In this document: positions 11,344 through 23,482 of the stretch, piece by piece
Numbering within the stretch: position 1 is the stretch's first letter
Layout of the letters: each line of letters starts with the position of its first letter
Assembly: GCA_963930655.1 (NCBI GenBank)
Contig: OZ005610.1
Coordinates: 16,621,001 to 16,685,000, forward strand
Direction of reading: 5' to 3'
DNA length: 64,000 nt
DNA from: Myrica gale
Taxonomy: Eukaryota > Streptophyta > Magnoliopsida > Fagales > Myricaceae
The notes under the pieces: generated by a model
What the model saw: the letters and a program-made list of their open reading frames with translations, nothing else
Database searches by the model: none
What the model was told of the DNA's origin: nothing
Made by a program: the position numbers and the translations under genes

Positions 11344-14300
11344 TGTCACGCCCCGAACGGCATCCCGCAGGGACCGTGACAGCCGCGAGCTATCCTCCGG
11401 ATAGCTCCAGCGTTCTTACTTACGTTCTTACGTGCTTACGGCGGAAACATACAAGATCGCGAGGGATTCGAGGTAAATCTTACATAATCAGGGTTCTCAT
11501 TAAGTTTGCATACAAAACATATATAATATTTTAAAACCCAACTAGTGACGGATCTCATCGATCGTGTCACCATTATCAAAAATATGAACATCATCTTGGT
11601 CCTTCTAAGTCAGGTAGTCCTCCTGACTCTCTTCACCTGTGGCATCTGGAATGACACAATTTTAAAAACAACGTGAGTCAAAAAGACTCAGTAAGGGAGA
11701 AACATAAACTTGAAATATGTTTTTTACTTGTACTTGCATATTCATGAAAAAGGAACTTGATTCGTGATGCACATGCATGTCATGGATATGCATATGCTCT
11801 TGCTTGATTTCGGCCCCAGGCCCTTGAAAATCTTTCTTTCATACTTGCTTATAAAATTGGCCCTTGGCCCTTGAATATCACTTATTCGTATCTCTTACTG
11901 TGGGCTCGCTCCATTTGACCCCTTAAGTCAGGGTTGTGCATTCCCTTTGGAACCGTCCCCGATTTCCCTTGGAGACTTACATACGGTCAAGCTAGCGCAC
12001 CTTCTCGCATTCGTCCTTCAGTGGCTAGACATGACCCTTGGAGGCCCACACCTTCTCAATGTCCTTCAGTGTGGTTTGCACAGCCTCTTGGATTCACCCA
12101 TCCTTCTCGCATTCGTCCTTCGGTATGAGAGTCCATCTTGATGGTACGGTACCGACCAGTGCCCCTTGACATAACTTATCGTTTCATAAAACATAACATA
12201 ATTTTTCCATAAAATCATTGCATAAACATTCTCTTTAGAAAAATTCATGCAATGCACATGTCATGTCATGCTTGATCAAAATCTCATGCTTGTTCATGAA
12301 ATGATGCAGTGTGTCATTTCAGTTTTGAAAAGAACCACTTACGGTTTCCACTTACTATTCCACTTACAGTACTCCTCGCAATTTCTCTTTTGCTCACTTG
12401 GCTCCTCGCCTACAAGGAAGAGGTTCAATCTTTCAATGTATTGCGTATAGATGAAACCATATCGGTACGTGTCGGTCCTACGAATTACCCGACAGTCCTA
12501 ACTTGAAGTCCACTAAGGACAAGTAGCGATAATTCTACGCATTACTTAATTTAATGGTATAATATAGTTGCCGGATATTTCTTAATCCATCTTGAACTTC
12601 CCGTTCATCACTTGACTTCGTACCTTCCATTCATCGGAACGTTTCCGAATGGCAACTATATTATATTTTCTTTTTGATAATATATATATATATATATCAA
12701 TATAATTCTTTTAATCATTAAATATTTTATTTAATTTATTCTTTAACTAATATTTAAAACTTAGGTCATTTAATTATTTAATTTTTTATTGCAATATAAT
12801 ATCTATGCACATAGACTTATAGGTATCTTGATTAGGGTTTAAGCAATACAAATGGTTTTAGAATTAACCTTAGATTTCCCATTATTACATGTGTTCCAAT
12901 AAAACCTTATAGTAAATTATTAATAACTTTAATCACGATTATATCTTGACTTAGACCTTAACCTACATTAATCCTGAGGTACTAACCCTAACTAGGGTTT
13001 CGAATATTCTCATTACATGATTACGGTTCTTCAATATTTATTCCAATTAGCCTTATACTACCATCACAACAATTATAAACCAATTACCAAAACTTACACT
13101 TAGGGTTTCATTTCTTATGACATTCAGCTATCACCAGTTTATGTGCCTCTTTAATCACAACATTAACTCCAAGGGTGATCTCATCCTCCATTCAACAATT
13201 TCACAACCTAGGATCTAAGAATCAAAACACAATCATAAGATACCAAGCATTAACCTATTCGGCCAACACACACATTTTCCCAAATAATCAAGTTTTCTTT
13301 TGTTTCTTTCAACTTGCATGCATCCTTTACACTTCATAATCATCTACCATACATTAGGCCAATAACCTAGCATATAACATGACCAGTGATCAGATCCATA
13401 CATATACAAAATTATACATGAAGACCTAAGCATACTACATTCGGCCATACATCAAAATCCCACATTTTCATGCTAAAATCCCTATCATGCACACATTGAC
13501 TTCTATAACCCATCCTTGCATGCATTTTCACCATACTTCCTTCATTCATGTTCAATAAGCCCAGATCTGCACTTTATACACACTAACATCCATAGATCTA
13601 AGGAAAATAATTAACTTGCAACCAACCAACACAACAAAATCTAGATCTAACTTCCTTTAACATGCATTGTTCTCCATTTGCATTTTTCTTCATATCAACC
13701 CTAGATCTAGAACATGCATGGCCAAATCTACTCTTAAACACCTTAATAACACCAGATCTAACAAGATTCAACAACACCAAGCCAAGATCTATCCACAAAA
13801 CAGTTCGGTCATTAAGCAAGACAAAGAGGTTCGGTCACTACCTTGTTGTTCCTTGCTCGTTCTCCTTGTCCCTTTGCAAAACTTCTCTTCCTTCACCTAC
13901 TAGACAACCTAAGGTTCTTTAATCATTCAAGATTTCACAATATCAGGGCATATCACAACCTAAAACTTCAAGATCTATGCATAAAACCATTTGGCCATCA
14001 AGAGAAGAACAAGTTCCGAACCTTACCTAGTGCTCCTTTGTTTTTCCCCTTTTCTTTTCCTTTGCACAATACCTCTTGACTTCACCTTCTTCTTCTTACT
14101 TGTCCTCCTTCTTCCCTTACACAAAATCCTCCTTGATTCAAGCTCCGAATCCCACCTCTTGGTCTAAAAGTTTCGGTTCTCCCTTGGTTCTCTCTTCCTC
14201 TCCCTTTCTCTCTTGGTTTCGGTTTCCACTCTCCTTAGCTTGTGTTTCTCTCCTTTGGCTTTGTGTTGGTCGACTAAGGTAACACAAATGAACACAAATG

Positions 14301-15313
14301 AAGTGGAAAAGAGGGTGATAGGCGTGTAAGGTCACAAGTGAAGACAAAAGGGTATGAACTTCGCCATAAAATTCGGCCAAGGGGTGTTTCTTCACTTTTC
14401 TCCAACATTTCAGCTTTTTGCCATGCTTGTCCCCTTGTCTTGGTCGACCATCACCCCTAGCCACACAACTCAACTCCTTCATTAAATGCTTGGCCAACTA
14501 ACTCAGTTCATTTAGTTGAATTCCAACTACTTAGTTTACTTATCCTAATCTAGTTACTTAGGAAATTTAAATAGGATTAGTTCCACTAATCTAACTTTAT
14601 TAACCTAATTTTCATGGCCCATTGGGCAGTCCATTAAGCCCTTAATTCAAGGCCCATCATCATATCCTAAAGCCCAATTCATAAGCCTAAGGGCTAAGGC
14701 CTAGTAACTTAATTCTCCAAGGCCCATTAACATTTCAAGGCCCATTATCATGGGTTTCATGGCAGCCCAATACCATGACTTTTAAACCCATCTTTATGAC
14801 TATTTTGGCAGCCCATTAGCATACATTTAAAGGCCCAATAATCGCCTAATATTCCAAGCCTTATAGCAGCCCAATATCACAACTTCAAGGGCCCATCATC
14901 ACATGTAATTGGGCAGCCCACTTGATTAAATTTCAAGGCCCATCATGCCTAATTTTCGGCCAAGCATGGGCTGTCCATTATCAGCCCATTCTTTTAGGTT
15001 TTAAGTCCAACCATTTAAACCTTAATAGCCCAATAATATAATCCATAAGAAAATCCTTCAAAAATAAAATCAAGAATATTGAGGAAAAATATACAATTAA
15101 TCTAGCAACATGAAATTGGTTACTATAAAATTTAAATTCCATCCATGGCATTTGAATCATAACATCACATATTGGAAATTCAAAATAACTACATATACAT
15201 TTTCTTAACATTAAATCATGCCTTGGCCAAGCAAGGTCTCTTTTAATACAAAATAGGCCATGAAATCCTTCATCTAGTAATGAAGTAGACACGATTTTCT
15301 TTGGGGTCTTACA
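11344..15313 (-). mobile_element. Solo LTR of gypsy subfamily B, reversed, with TSD TATTT
   Basis: On the plus strand it runs from TGTCACGCCCCGAACGG to TTTGGGGTCTTACA, 3970 bp. It is flanked by TATTT at 11339-11343 and TATTT at 15314-15318, an exact 5-bp target duplication. There is no internal region, PBS or second LTR, so it is a solo LTR left by unequal recombination. It contains the hairpin GTGAGTCAAAAAGACTCAG at 11673-11691 and three copies of the CTTCTCGCATTCGTCCTTCAG-type motif (about 11999-12125). The inserted-into sequence is CACTA-type: 11343 was originally contiguous with 15319. Confidence 0.9.
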
Positions 15314-15318
15314 TATTT

Positions 15319-16045
15319 AATATAAAAGTATGCTTAACTATATATATTATGTATTCAAAATAAATAAATTAAGTTAAAAATTTGAGCCAAATTACATAGT
15401 GTTAAATTGAATGAAATAAATTAAATAATTTAAGCAAATTTATTACGAAAATTAAATCATTTAAATAAATTAAGCTTTGTGAATTGAAGTAAATTTAGTG
15501 AATTTAACATGCAAAATAAATCTGGTACACGTTCGGACAATTTACAAGAGTGTCCGAACTCCTATACAGCACCTGAGAAAAAATGAGGCAGACGTTGGAA
15601 TGGTTGAGGATACCATCCGAACGTTTGTGTAGCCGTCGAATGGCGTACACGTGTTTATGTTATACGAAAGTTGAAAACGATTGTCATAGTCCGGACGATA
15701 TTCCTTGTTTATTCAGCCAAACGTGCCTTTCCACGTCGCGCCACTTCGTAGGAAATCCGTTCGCATGACGTGATAAGACGTCTGGACGTGTTTATTGTGC
15801 CGAATCGTTTTAAACGGTTTAAATTTTGGCTTCTAATACGAAGTACTTTGATTGGGCCACATGTGCAGGAAAGCGTCCTTACGCAATACTGGGAGTCCAG
15901 ATGCTATCGACATATTCTCAAAAGTCGAACAGTTTGGCATTTTCACAAATACCAAACCATTTCTCATAAAAAAATCTCAAAACTAAAGTCTTTTTCTTCA
16001 CAAATATTAACATAAAATTACTTTCGTGGATCTAATCACATCCAG
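15319..16045 (+). other. CACTA-associated motif cluster and 5' exon, copy 2
   Basis: After about 210 bp of plain AT-rich sequence the stretch carries CGTTCGGAC (15530), GTCCGAAC (15549), CATCCGAACG (15614), AGTCCGGACG (15690) and GTCTGGACG (15780). It ends in a putative untranslated exon with donor ATCCAG/GTAAGT at 16045/16046. The exon end (TTTCGTGGATC...CATCCAG) is similar to the reverse complement at 29531-29560. Confidence 0.6.
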
Positions 16046-16710
16046 GTAAGTTTTGCTTACTTTTTTTTTGTTTTACGTATAGAATTTCAATTCCTTTTGT
16101 GCATAGTACATTGTGTTTTTTGATTGATTTTATTAGAAATTAATTGTGTTAAGTGTTAGGATTGTTTTAAGTGTATTAGTATGTGTTTTGGTTGTATTTT
16201 TGGGCATGTGGGGAGGTGGAGGGATGCTGCCACGGCTGAGTTAACTCTTTCATCCTCCCGATAATGGTCCGGACACTTTCTTGAGTAGTTCAGACTATTT
16301 CTTTTGTTGTTCGGACTTATGCCGAAGTCATTCGGTGGTATACGTTGTCATTTTGATGTTGTCCGGACGATATATGAAAGATGTCTGGACGTTGTTTATT
16401 TAAATTTAAATAGTTTAATTCTCTGTTGTACGTTCTAACATCGGATAGTATGCCTACGGTTATACAATGTTGTTTTGATTATGTCCAGATGTTAGAATGT
16501 TAAATTTAAATATTTTTTTATCTGGTTGGGGTTCAGACGGATATCCGAAGCAGTTTGGATGGTTTTTAGACGTTCAAAACGTATACGTTGACGTTTTGAT
16601 AATGCCCGAACACTTCATATATCTGTCTGGACGGTAGTCTTAGTGTTCAGACGGTTTGGCTGCTTTGGGTTCGGAAGTGTTTCTAACCGTGTGAAGACTT
16701 TTTTGTCCAG
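16046..16710 (+). other. First intron of the accessory gene, dense in CGTCCGGACG-type motifs
   Basis: GT at 16046 and acceptor TTGTCCAG at 16703-16710 bound the proposed intron. Inside are GGTCCGGAC (16267), GTTCGGAC (16309), GTCCGGACG (16365), GTCTGGACG (16382), GTTCAGACGG (16530) and GTCTGGACGG (16625). The same intron in the copy at 28440-29530 has the same kind of motif. Confidence 0.5.
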
Positions 16711-17070
16711 ATTCTGAAAAAATGAGCAAGTGTCCACGTACAACAATGATTATGTCCCGCTTGATTGTTGTCGAGCGAGACATCAAGTTGGCAGATTTTT
16801 ACAATCTCACATTTGAGGGTTGGACGCTTCGGGAGGTAGTGAGGGGTTAGGTTGGCTTCTATTGATCCACAGGACCTGTTACGGATCGAAGAATCTGGTG
16901 TGGTAGTTTTATTGTGCTATATTACGGTCGAGGTACTAGAAGGAGCATAGTATAGAGATCAATGCACGAAATTTTCTGATCATATTCTTGCCCGACTAGC
17001 TGACGAGTTTCTTGGGGTACAAGAGAGATTTGACAGCATTCTTAAACCTGCCAATGAGCGAGGAAGGTCG

Positions 17071-18622
17071 TGTTAGATGTATGCCCCCAAAGCCAATCAT
17101 TTTACATAATTATGAGATAATTATTGCTATTGTTTAATCACTTGTATGTTATTTTGGGTACCTGCAATGACATACGATGTCATATTTATAATGACATAAA
17201 AGATCATATTGTTGAGTAACATGGTAGAAAAGTCAGGCCAATGATTAATGAATTGGAGGCAGGGAGTGTGACTTTTCGGATCCTTGTTGACTTACTTTGT
17301 TCTAGACCGAGATACATGATAATGTACAAATAGGTCTACACTCGTTGTGCCTCTATAAGATAGAATGATGGACTCCGCCATTGAGGTGGTGACCTTAAGC
17401 AGTCGAGTGGGTGCAATGTAATAGTATATCACTGAACTAGATCAAATATGAATACCTGCTTTGACTGAGTCATTTGGTAATGATCTTCACAGATCAAATA
17501 TTCCAGATAATGTTGGGCCTTGTGCATAGTAAGTGAATTTGTATATATGCTCAATATGGAATCCATCAGTCTGTTGATGAGGCAGTATATTCATTATATC
17601 TATATATTGTTGGACTCAAATAAAAACGTTGCACAGCGACATTTTGTGATAAGTGTTTTCACAATTTTTACTTATATTATATATTAAGTAAATATTTGAG
17701 AAAATTATTTTGAATCTTTTTGGGAGTCCAACTAGGTACATACTGAGAATTAAGAATTATATGACTAGGGACTTAATCATTGATTTTATTCCTGTCCTAC
17801 TAGCTCATGTGGAAAATCATATGGTAGAAGGATAAATAAGCATATAATTGTTAGCAAAAGGGATTTTACCAAAACAATCCCACTATCTCGTGGGTCAATT
17901 GTGATATGTTAATGGACATGATCACATTTTGTAGAAGCCCATAAATTCAGATTACAAAATATAAGGGGGTTTAATGAAAAAGATTTTTCACGATGATCCT
18001 ACGGCCGAGATTTGAGGTCCCTAAAGATCTCACGGATAAGCACAATTGAGTTTTGAGCAAGCCATTATAAATAGCTCACAAGTTCATTTGAGGGAGTATA
18101 ATTTATTTGCACTTGAGATTTTCTCTCTCTACAAAATTTGTGAGACCCCGTATTCAATTTTTTCTATTTGCTCTATGTATTGGTTTTTGATTTAAATTCA
18201 AGGGGCCGTTGTTTGGTCAATATAAGATGTTAAGTTGATTATGATATTTTGAACTATAAGTTTCCTTAAGTAATTTCATTATGATGTGAAATTATGTTAG
18301 TATAATTGTCATGGCCGAATTTTTCAAGGTAGATTTCCTTTATGAATTAATTTTTCCATTTGCTTATTATTATGCTACCATGATTTATGAAATTAATACC
18401 AAGAATATATTAAGAGAATTTTATTTCTTATGATTAAGCTCACCGGGGCTTTCCCTCGGGATTGCTCGCGGCTATCATTGTCCCTACGGGATTGCATTCG
18501 GGGCGTGACAAAATCTCTCTCTAAATTTTCTCTCAAACCTGTGTGCGTGGATCTGAAAGAGACAAAATGCTTGGGCTGCTTTGATTCAGGGATCCTTTCC
18601 GTTGCGATCTTGCGCTCTAACA
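17071..18622 (+). mobile_element. Solo LTR of a Ty1/Copia element
   Basis: It runs from TGTTAGATGTATGCC to TTGCGCTCTAACA, with inverted ends TGTTAG and CTAACA. Flanks GGTCG (17066-17070) and GGCCG (18623-18627) are a 5-bp target duplication with one change. Without the nested 372-bp gypsy remnant it is about 1.18 kb. A TATA-like segment lies near 18070 (TTATAAATAGC). It interrupts the accessory gene, and there is no PBS or internal region. The copy at 47439-48480 is its homologue. Confidence 0.8.
18139..18510 (+). mobile_element. Shrunken gypsy LTR (subfamily A) reduced to 372 bp
   Basis: The first ~290 bp match the start of the LTR at 1277 (TGTGAGACCCCG onward), and the last ~80 bp match its end (CTCACCGGGGCTTTCCC to GGGGCGTGACA). 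Roughly 3 kb between them is gone, with the junction near 18430. Flanks AAATT (18134-18138) and AAATC (18511-18515) look like a decayed 5-bp target duplication. Confidence 0.75.
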
Positions 18623-19639
18623 GGCCGGCCTACTAAGGCCGAGGTATTCCAGACTATGCTGGGCGAGGATTAAGCTATTTTGGAGGGCAATTATATGATA
18701 CATGGGGAGCTGCTTCCTTTTTGGTGAATCATGCACCTCATCCTTTGCTCCTCTATTGACCGAAAGAAGCACACCATAGAGCTATCTTATAGCTGGGCCA
18801 AGTTCCTATACCTGGTAGTTGTACGGAGACTACCTGTTGATATAACATCATACATCTACCTTTCCTTTTGTGCAAAGGCCTTGAAAACTGATGCTACGAT
18901 TTCATTGTTGCATGAGATTCTTCTAACCCAGTTTCTGCTCGCCCTGATGGATCCGAGGGTGCTGACGAGCCGAGGGAGGTTCCACTTGGGTTGATCAACA
19001 AGAAAACACACTCCATATCGATGGCCCAGACACGCCGAGCGTTGAATGCCGCTCTGGCTGCTAGAGTTAGACGACAGGAGCAGCCTGAGGAGGCAATTGA
19101 GGGGCAACATCTTGGAATGGGATCGACCCAGGGAATTAGGTCACAGTGGCCAAGTTTGATGGACGGTATGATGATGGAGCTGACTCTGCGGATGCAATCA
19201 GTCTTGCAGCCCACCCATGTCATGGTCAGTGATATCAGTGGTCGGCTGACATCTTTGGAGCAGAACATCGTGGACATGGACGTTGGGTAGAGGAATGAGG
19301 TCTCTACACTGAAGGAGGTCCTGAAGGGCGTGGCAACAGGTGTGGAGCTCTTTCCCCTGACTGAGCATGTCGTGCTTATAGATGAGCACCTCCGTCAAGT
19401 CTGTCACGTTCTAAAACTTTCGGATGATGATGATGATGAGCAGTAGTCTACCTTTATTTAGTTTCATTATGATGTTTATTTTTTTATTATGTTTTTAGGA
19501 CATTTACTTTTATATTATGTTTTGTGGACATGTATTGGTATTTATCTAATGTTATTTTGTTCATATTATGTTTTGACGATATTTAAAACTTGCTAATAAA
19601 TTTAATTGTATAAGCTAAAAAATGAAAACAAAAAAAATC

Positions 19640-20871
19640 GTAAAAAACTGTTCGGACGTCAAGCTTACCGTCCGAACTTTTTGCTGGCATCTCAAACGGT
19701 GTCGTATTATATAAAACAAATCGTCCGAACACTTGTTTATACAGTTTCGACGCGTGAAATAAATGACACCATGCGGACGGTTGGTTTTATATAGTCCGAA
19801 CGTTGTTGTTTATGATTTGACACTAGCGTCTTGATATTTCTAAAATGGTGTCGTGTAATGTAAGATAGTGTTCCTGACGGTTATGTATTGTCGGCACTCC
19901 TGTGTTTATGACCAGAAACTGTCGTTTAAGAATTACTAAAATGGTGTCTAAAACTATAAGAGGTCATTCAGACGTGTACGTCGTAGTTCGGACGATTATG
20001 AAATTTTGACGGCAATAATTCCCTAAAAAACTAATACACTTATGCGTCCGAACTACATTTTAGGTGTCCGAACGATATTCAATCATATGAAAGGGGCAGA
20101 ATCGCACACAGTGGAGGAAAAATGGAAAATACTTAAAAAAAACGAGAGAATTCAGCACGAGAAAAAGAGGGGAGCTAATTGTGGGCGTACAATCTCATTG
20201 AATAAGGTGTGAAAGGAGCAACTCATTTAAAATTTGATATTGGATTGCATTTGAGGTTAGTGAGTTTTAAATTGAATTGTTTTAGAATGAAAAGCATGTA
20301 TTTTAATATATGAAAGCATGTGTTTTTCGATATTTTAGGGTCTAAAATGATAATAATGGAGTTTAGGGTTGGTTGTGATGTGTTTATATTGAAGTGTTCA
20401 TAATTTGGGTTGATTTTGGCAAGATTTTGTGGTGAAAATAGAGTATGTACGTCGAAGAACTGTTTTGTTCGACAAACGCAGTCCGGACGGGTTATGTTCC
20501 GTCCCGACTCCATTTTTGGTTCGGACGCTTTGAAAAAGGGTCCGAACTAGTATATGCATGGTTCAGACGGGTTTGGTACGTCCCAACAGTTTTTGCTGTT
20601 ACTTCATGAATTCATTTAGTAGCCTTAGTCATTGTTTAGGAATTACACAAAGTTCAGATAACGAACTCGATGTATTGCTTGAATTGTCCACGTTTTGGAT
20701 AGTTTCAGTTTACAATATGTGTAATGTGCGTACTTGTATCTGCTATTGTGACAAATGTGTTTAGAAATTTCAATGCAAACCTCCTTTTTTCGTTCGGATA
20801 CACATTCAGTAGTGAGCTTACACACGTGTCTTAAATGGTGGGTGTTTATGGTCAATGTTGTAGTCGTGTAT
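19640..20871 (+). other. CACTA subterminal-type motif cluster between accessory gene and TNP2
   Basis: The stretch after the accessory gene carries CTGTTCGGACG (19645), CCGTCCGAAC (19665), CGTCCGAAC (19722), GTCCGAACG (19790), GTTCGGACG (19990), CGTCCGAAC (20044), AGTCCGGACGG (20482), GTTCGGACG (20520) and GTTCAGACGG (20562). Apart from these it has no coding signal. It was originally contiguous with 22667 before the LTR at 20872 inserted. Confidence 0.6.
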
Positions 20872-21355
20872 TGTGAGTTACAGGATTAAGGCAATCCATG
20901 AGGATCGGTGAATTGGTTTTTCTAAACTTTTCGCTTTTAACCCCCAAAGACATATTTGCAAAGTAAATACTAATTTAGCATAACTATACATGCAACAAGT
21001 ATAAATAAGTGTTAAATATAAATAAAAGGGTTTAGAGAAGCAAACACGTGATTTTTAGGTGGTTCGACAAACCCGCCTACATCTACCTTTCAAGCTCTTT
21101 CACCGAGTCTTGAGGTTTTCCCACTATTCTTCAAATAGCATACACTATAGCTTCCGGGTGCTAGAGAACTGTACAAGTATTTTCTCGGGCTTAACACTCA
21201 AACCCAACCAAGTGGTTTTTCAGGCGCACCACTCACAACCCACCCAAACTTGAGATATACCCTCTCTATGCTTCTTCTTTAGTGAACAACCTCACTAAAG
21301 GAATCACCTCTCTTGATATAAAGATTGCAAGAATAAAGTCTCTTCATAGATTGCA

Positions 21356-21447
21356 TATGAAAGTGGAAATCTCTATCTCTTGATTCACAAAAAGACAGGG
21401 ATATGAAAGTGGAAATCTCTATCTCTTGATTCACAAAAAGACAGGGA
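21356..21447. repeat. 46-bp tandem duplication inside the SIRE-like LTR
   Basis: TATGAAAGTGGAAATCTC starts at 21356 and again at 21402 with an identical 46-bp unit. A partial third unit (TATGAAAGTG) starts at 21448. Confidence 0.85.
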
Positions 21448-21843
21448 TATGAAAGTGTGTTTTGTGTAAATGATATGAGAAATATAGAATATGAAGGTTT
21501 GAAATATTTCTCAAGTAGTAGAAATGATATGTGGTCATTGTACATTCATTTTCGACATTATGGATATGTATTTATAGTCCGAATATGAAAAATAGTCATT
21601 TATAGCTGTTGGGAGTCGTCTGTTAAAACGAGTCGGTCGACCGCTTCAAGTTACTGTTACCCAACAGTCATATTGCTATAAGCTCAACAACTCCTTTTTA
21701 AAATCAACCGATAGACCGCTATACCAAGTGGTCGAATACCGGTCAACCGCTTCATGAGCCGGTCGACCTCCTCAACATTAGCACATGATCCGGTTCTTTT
21801 AAAACCTTTTTTTTTACCACTTTTAAGTACTCAATTTTAAATA

Positions 21844-22307
21844 GGGTTAAACTCATAGTTAGCCCCCTATGTTTGGGCAAAAATCATAGTTAGCCCCATA
21901 TTTTTGAATACAACAATTTGACCGAAATTCATGCAAAATGACCGAAATGCCCCCCAAAGCTAAAATTTAGAATAAAATAAAATATAAATATAAATTTAAG
22001 AAATATATTAAAATTATTATATTATTGAAATAGATTTTCAATATATTTTTATTTAAAAAATATTAATTTTTGAAAAAATATCATTTTTTATTTTTAATGA
22101 ATTTTTTTTATTTTTTTTTTTGTAATTTTATTTTGGAGGGGCATTTTGGTTATTTTCATGCTTTTCCGTCTGATTTAACATCTAACTTAGACGGGGGGCG
22201 AAGATTGATAGGTTTTGAAAGTTATGGGTATCGAATTGTTGGATTCAAAAATATGGGGCTAACTATGATTTTGGCCCAAACATAGGGGGCTAACTATGAG
22301 TTTACCC
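21844..22307. mobile_element. MULE-type MITE with ~75-bp TIRs and 10-bp TSD
   Basis: The left end GGGTTAAACTCATAGTTAG and the reverse complement of the right end GGGTAAACTCATAGTTAG continue as near-identical inverted repeats for about 75 bp (21844-21920 and 22231-22307). ATTTTAAATA is present at 21834-21843 and 22308-22317. TSDs of 9-10 bp and long TIRs are typical of Mutator-like elements. It has no transposase. Each TIR holds the subrepeat CATAGTTAGCCCC twice. Confidence 0.88.
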
Positions 22308-22839
22308 ATTTTAAATACTTACTTCTCGTAAGTATATGAAAGGTTGGGAAGTTTGATTTAGGTGTTTTGAAACCTTTAAAAATATTTTAATCTTTCAACT
22401 AAAAAGTAAAACGGTTTATGCACGTTTTGAAAGATATGCAAGTGTGATTCATAATCCTTGTCAAAAGTGAGTAAAGAGTTACAAGGTTTATACCCTAAGG
22501 TCTTGAATCTTCACTTTTGAGCTCCTTGCATCTTCTTGATCTTCTTTCTTCAAGTCTTTGGCTCTTTCATCAAAACATCTTTGTCTTTGAAGATGTCCCT
22601 TTTATAAACTTGATCCATTTCTTGAAATCATCATAATCTCGATTGTGCATAAAATCCAACATGTTTCTGGGGACTGAGGGGAAATGCTGTCGAAATTTCT
22701 AGAGCATCGATCACAATGGTCGAGTCAATTACTTGCAGTATGTGATATTGTAAACTCTAATGGGATAGACCTATCACCCTAAGAAATTGGAATTTGGTAT
22801 GAATGTCATTATTGTTCGCATTATTGTTTATATTTTGGT

Positions 22840-23374
22840 CTTTCAAGGAACAATATAGATAAAGGCTATAATTATGAGGCTGATAGACTCAAAAGTGCGA
22901 AGTTTAGTGATGGTGCTCGAGATTTTATGAGATAGTCGGGGTCTGTTAAGATGTCCATGTAAGAGATGTAAGAATGTGTTGTTCCAAGGTGTGGACGAGG
23001 TGAATGATCATTTATTCATAATTGGGTTTGACTAGAGTTACACTCACTGGATATTTCACGGAGAGTCAAAAGATTGTTCAAAAGATTACCCATATAAACA
23101 CGTATGATATTCCACCTATTGAGGAGGAAGCTAGGGAAGATAGAGAAGGACCGTCGAACCGTGAAGCACATACTAGGACAATGAGTCTATTGAGATTTTT
23201 GTTGACTTTAGCTCCTTTGATATGATTTCGTTGAATAGAAATGACATCGAGGCTTATGTGGTGGTATCCAATGAGAATGGTCCACAACAACGTGATGTAG
23301 AAGGAAGCGATGATTCCTTGGAATCTTTCAGTGAAGATTGTAGTGATTCTGAGGAATATGACTCCGACGACTAA
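22840..23374 (+). pseudogene. CACTA TNP2 transposase remnant: transposase-associated domain plus acidic tail
   Basis: TNP2 is the catalytic transposase of En/Spm-type elements. Here only its N-terminal transposase-associated domain (PF13963 type) is readable: AKFSDGARDFMR, then CPCKRCKNVLFQGVDEVNDH, LFIIGFD, and SYTHWIFHGES at about 23030-23066. The paired Cys and the HGE end are diagnostic. A frameshift separates the FSDGARDF and CPCKRC blocks, and a TGA sits inside GFD-SYTH. A different frame then gives an acidic C-terminal stretch (DIEAYVVVSN, SFSEDCSDSEEYDSDD) ending with TAA at 23372. The catalytic core between these parts is deleted. It lies upstream of the TNPA-like gene on the same strand, as in canonical CACTA elements. 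Confidence 0.75.
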
Positions 23375-23482
23375 AGTAACTTTATGGTGTTCAATTAAAT
23401 TTGTGTTTCTATTTTATATTCATTTTGAGTAACATAATTCATTGTGTTTTTTTCTCTAATATTGATCTATTTGGACGCCATC

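Larger units (their letters stand above)
16722..19446 (+). pseudogene. CACTA-linked accessory gene copy 2, PF20167-like domain plus coiled coil
   Basis: Function unknown. The start MSKCPRTT at 16722 follows the acceptor by 11 bases. Exon sequence is split by a Copia solo LTR at 17071-18622. The first part has SRLIVVERDIKLADFYNL, matching SRSVIVECEVYFADF in the minus copy at 28081-28430. After the LTR come AIL(E)GNYMIHGELLPF, KKHTIELSYSWAKFLYLVV, DITSYIYLSF and ISLLHEILLTQFLLALMDPRV. This is the layout of the 'putative plant transposon protein' type of domain, as in the SIRE env-like ORF at 39797-40500. The last third (about 19080-19290) is a charged coiled coil, and the ORF ends in a run of Asp with stop TAG at 19444. 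Several stops and frameshifts make it a pseudogene. It lies upstream of, and on the same strand as, TNP2 and TNPA-like remnants. The domain call is by eye and needs a profile search. Confidence 0.6.
20872..22661 (-). mobile_element. SIRE-like Copia LTR, reversed, probably solo
   Basis: On the minus strand it begins TGTTGGATTTTATGC at 22661 and ends near 20872 (TGTGAGTTACAGGATTAAGGC on the plus strand). Flanks TGTAT (20867-20871) and TGTTT (22662-22666) fit a 5-bp duplication with one change. It carries the text AGGTGGTTCGACAAACCCG (about 21057) typical of this LTR type, and U3 motifs such as GGTCGACCGC. It is the reverse-orientation homologue of the LTR piece at 43850-44840. A MITE is nested at 21844-22307. 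Confidence 0.75.

Noticed and set aside
14138..14497. 119-residue minus-strand open frame
   Set aside because: Low-complexity composition inside the solo LTR at 11344-15313; not conserved in sister LTRs.
18856..19277. Two minus-strand open frames
   Set aside because: They are antisense shadows of the coiled-coil end of the accessory gene on the plus strand.
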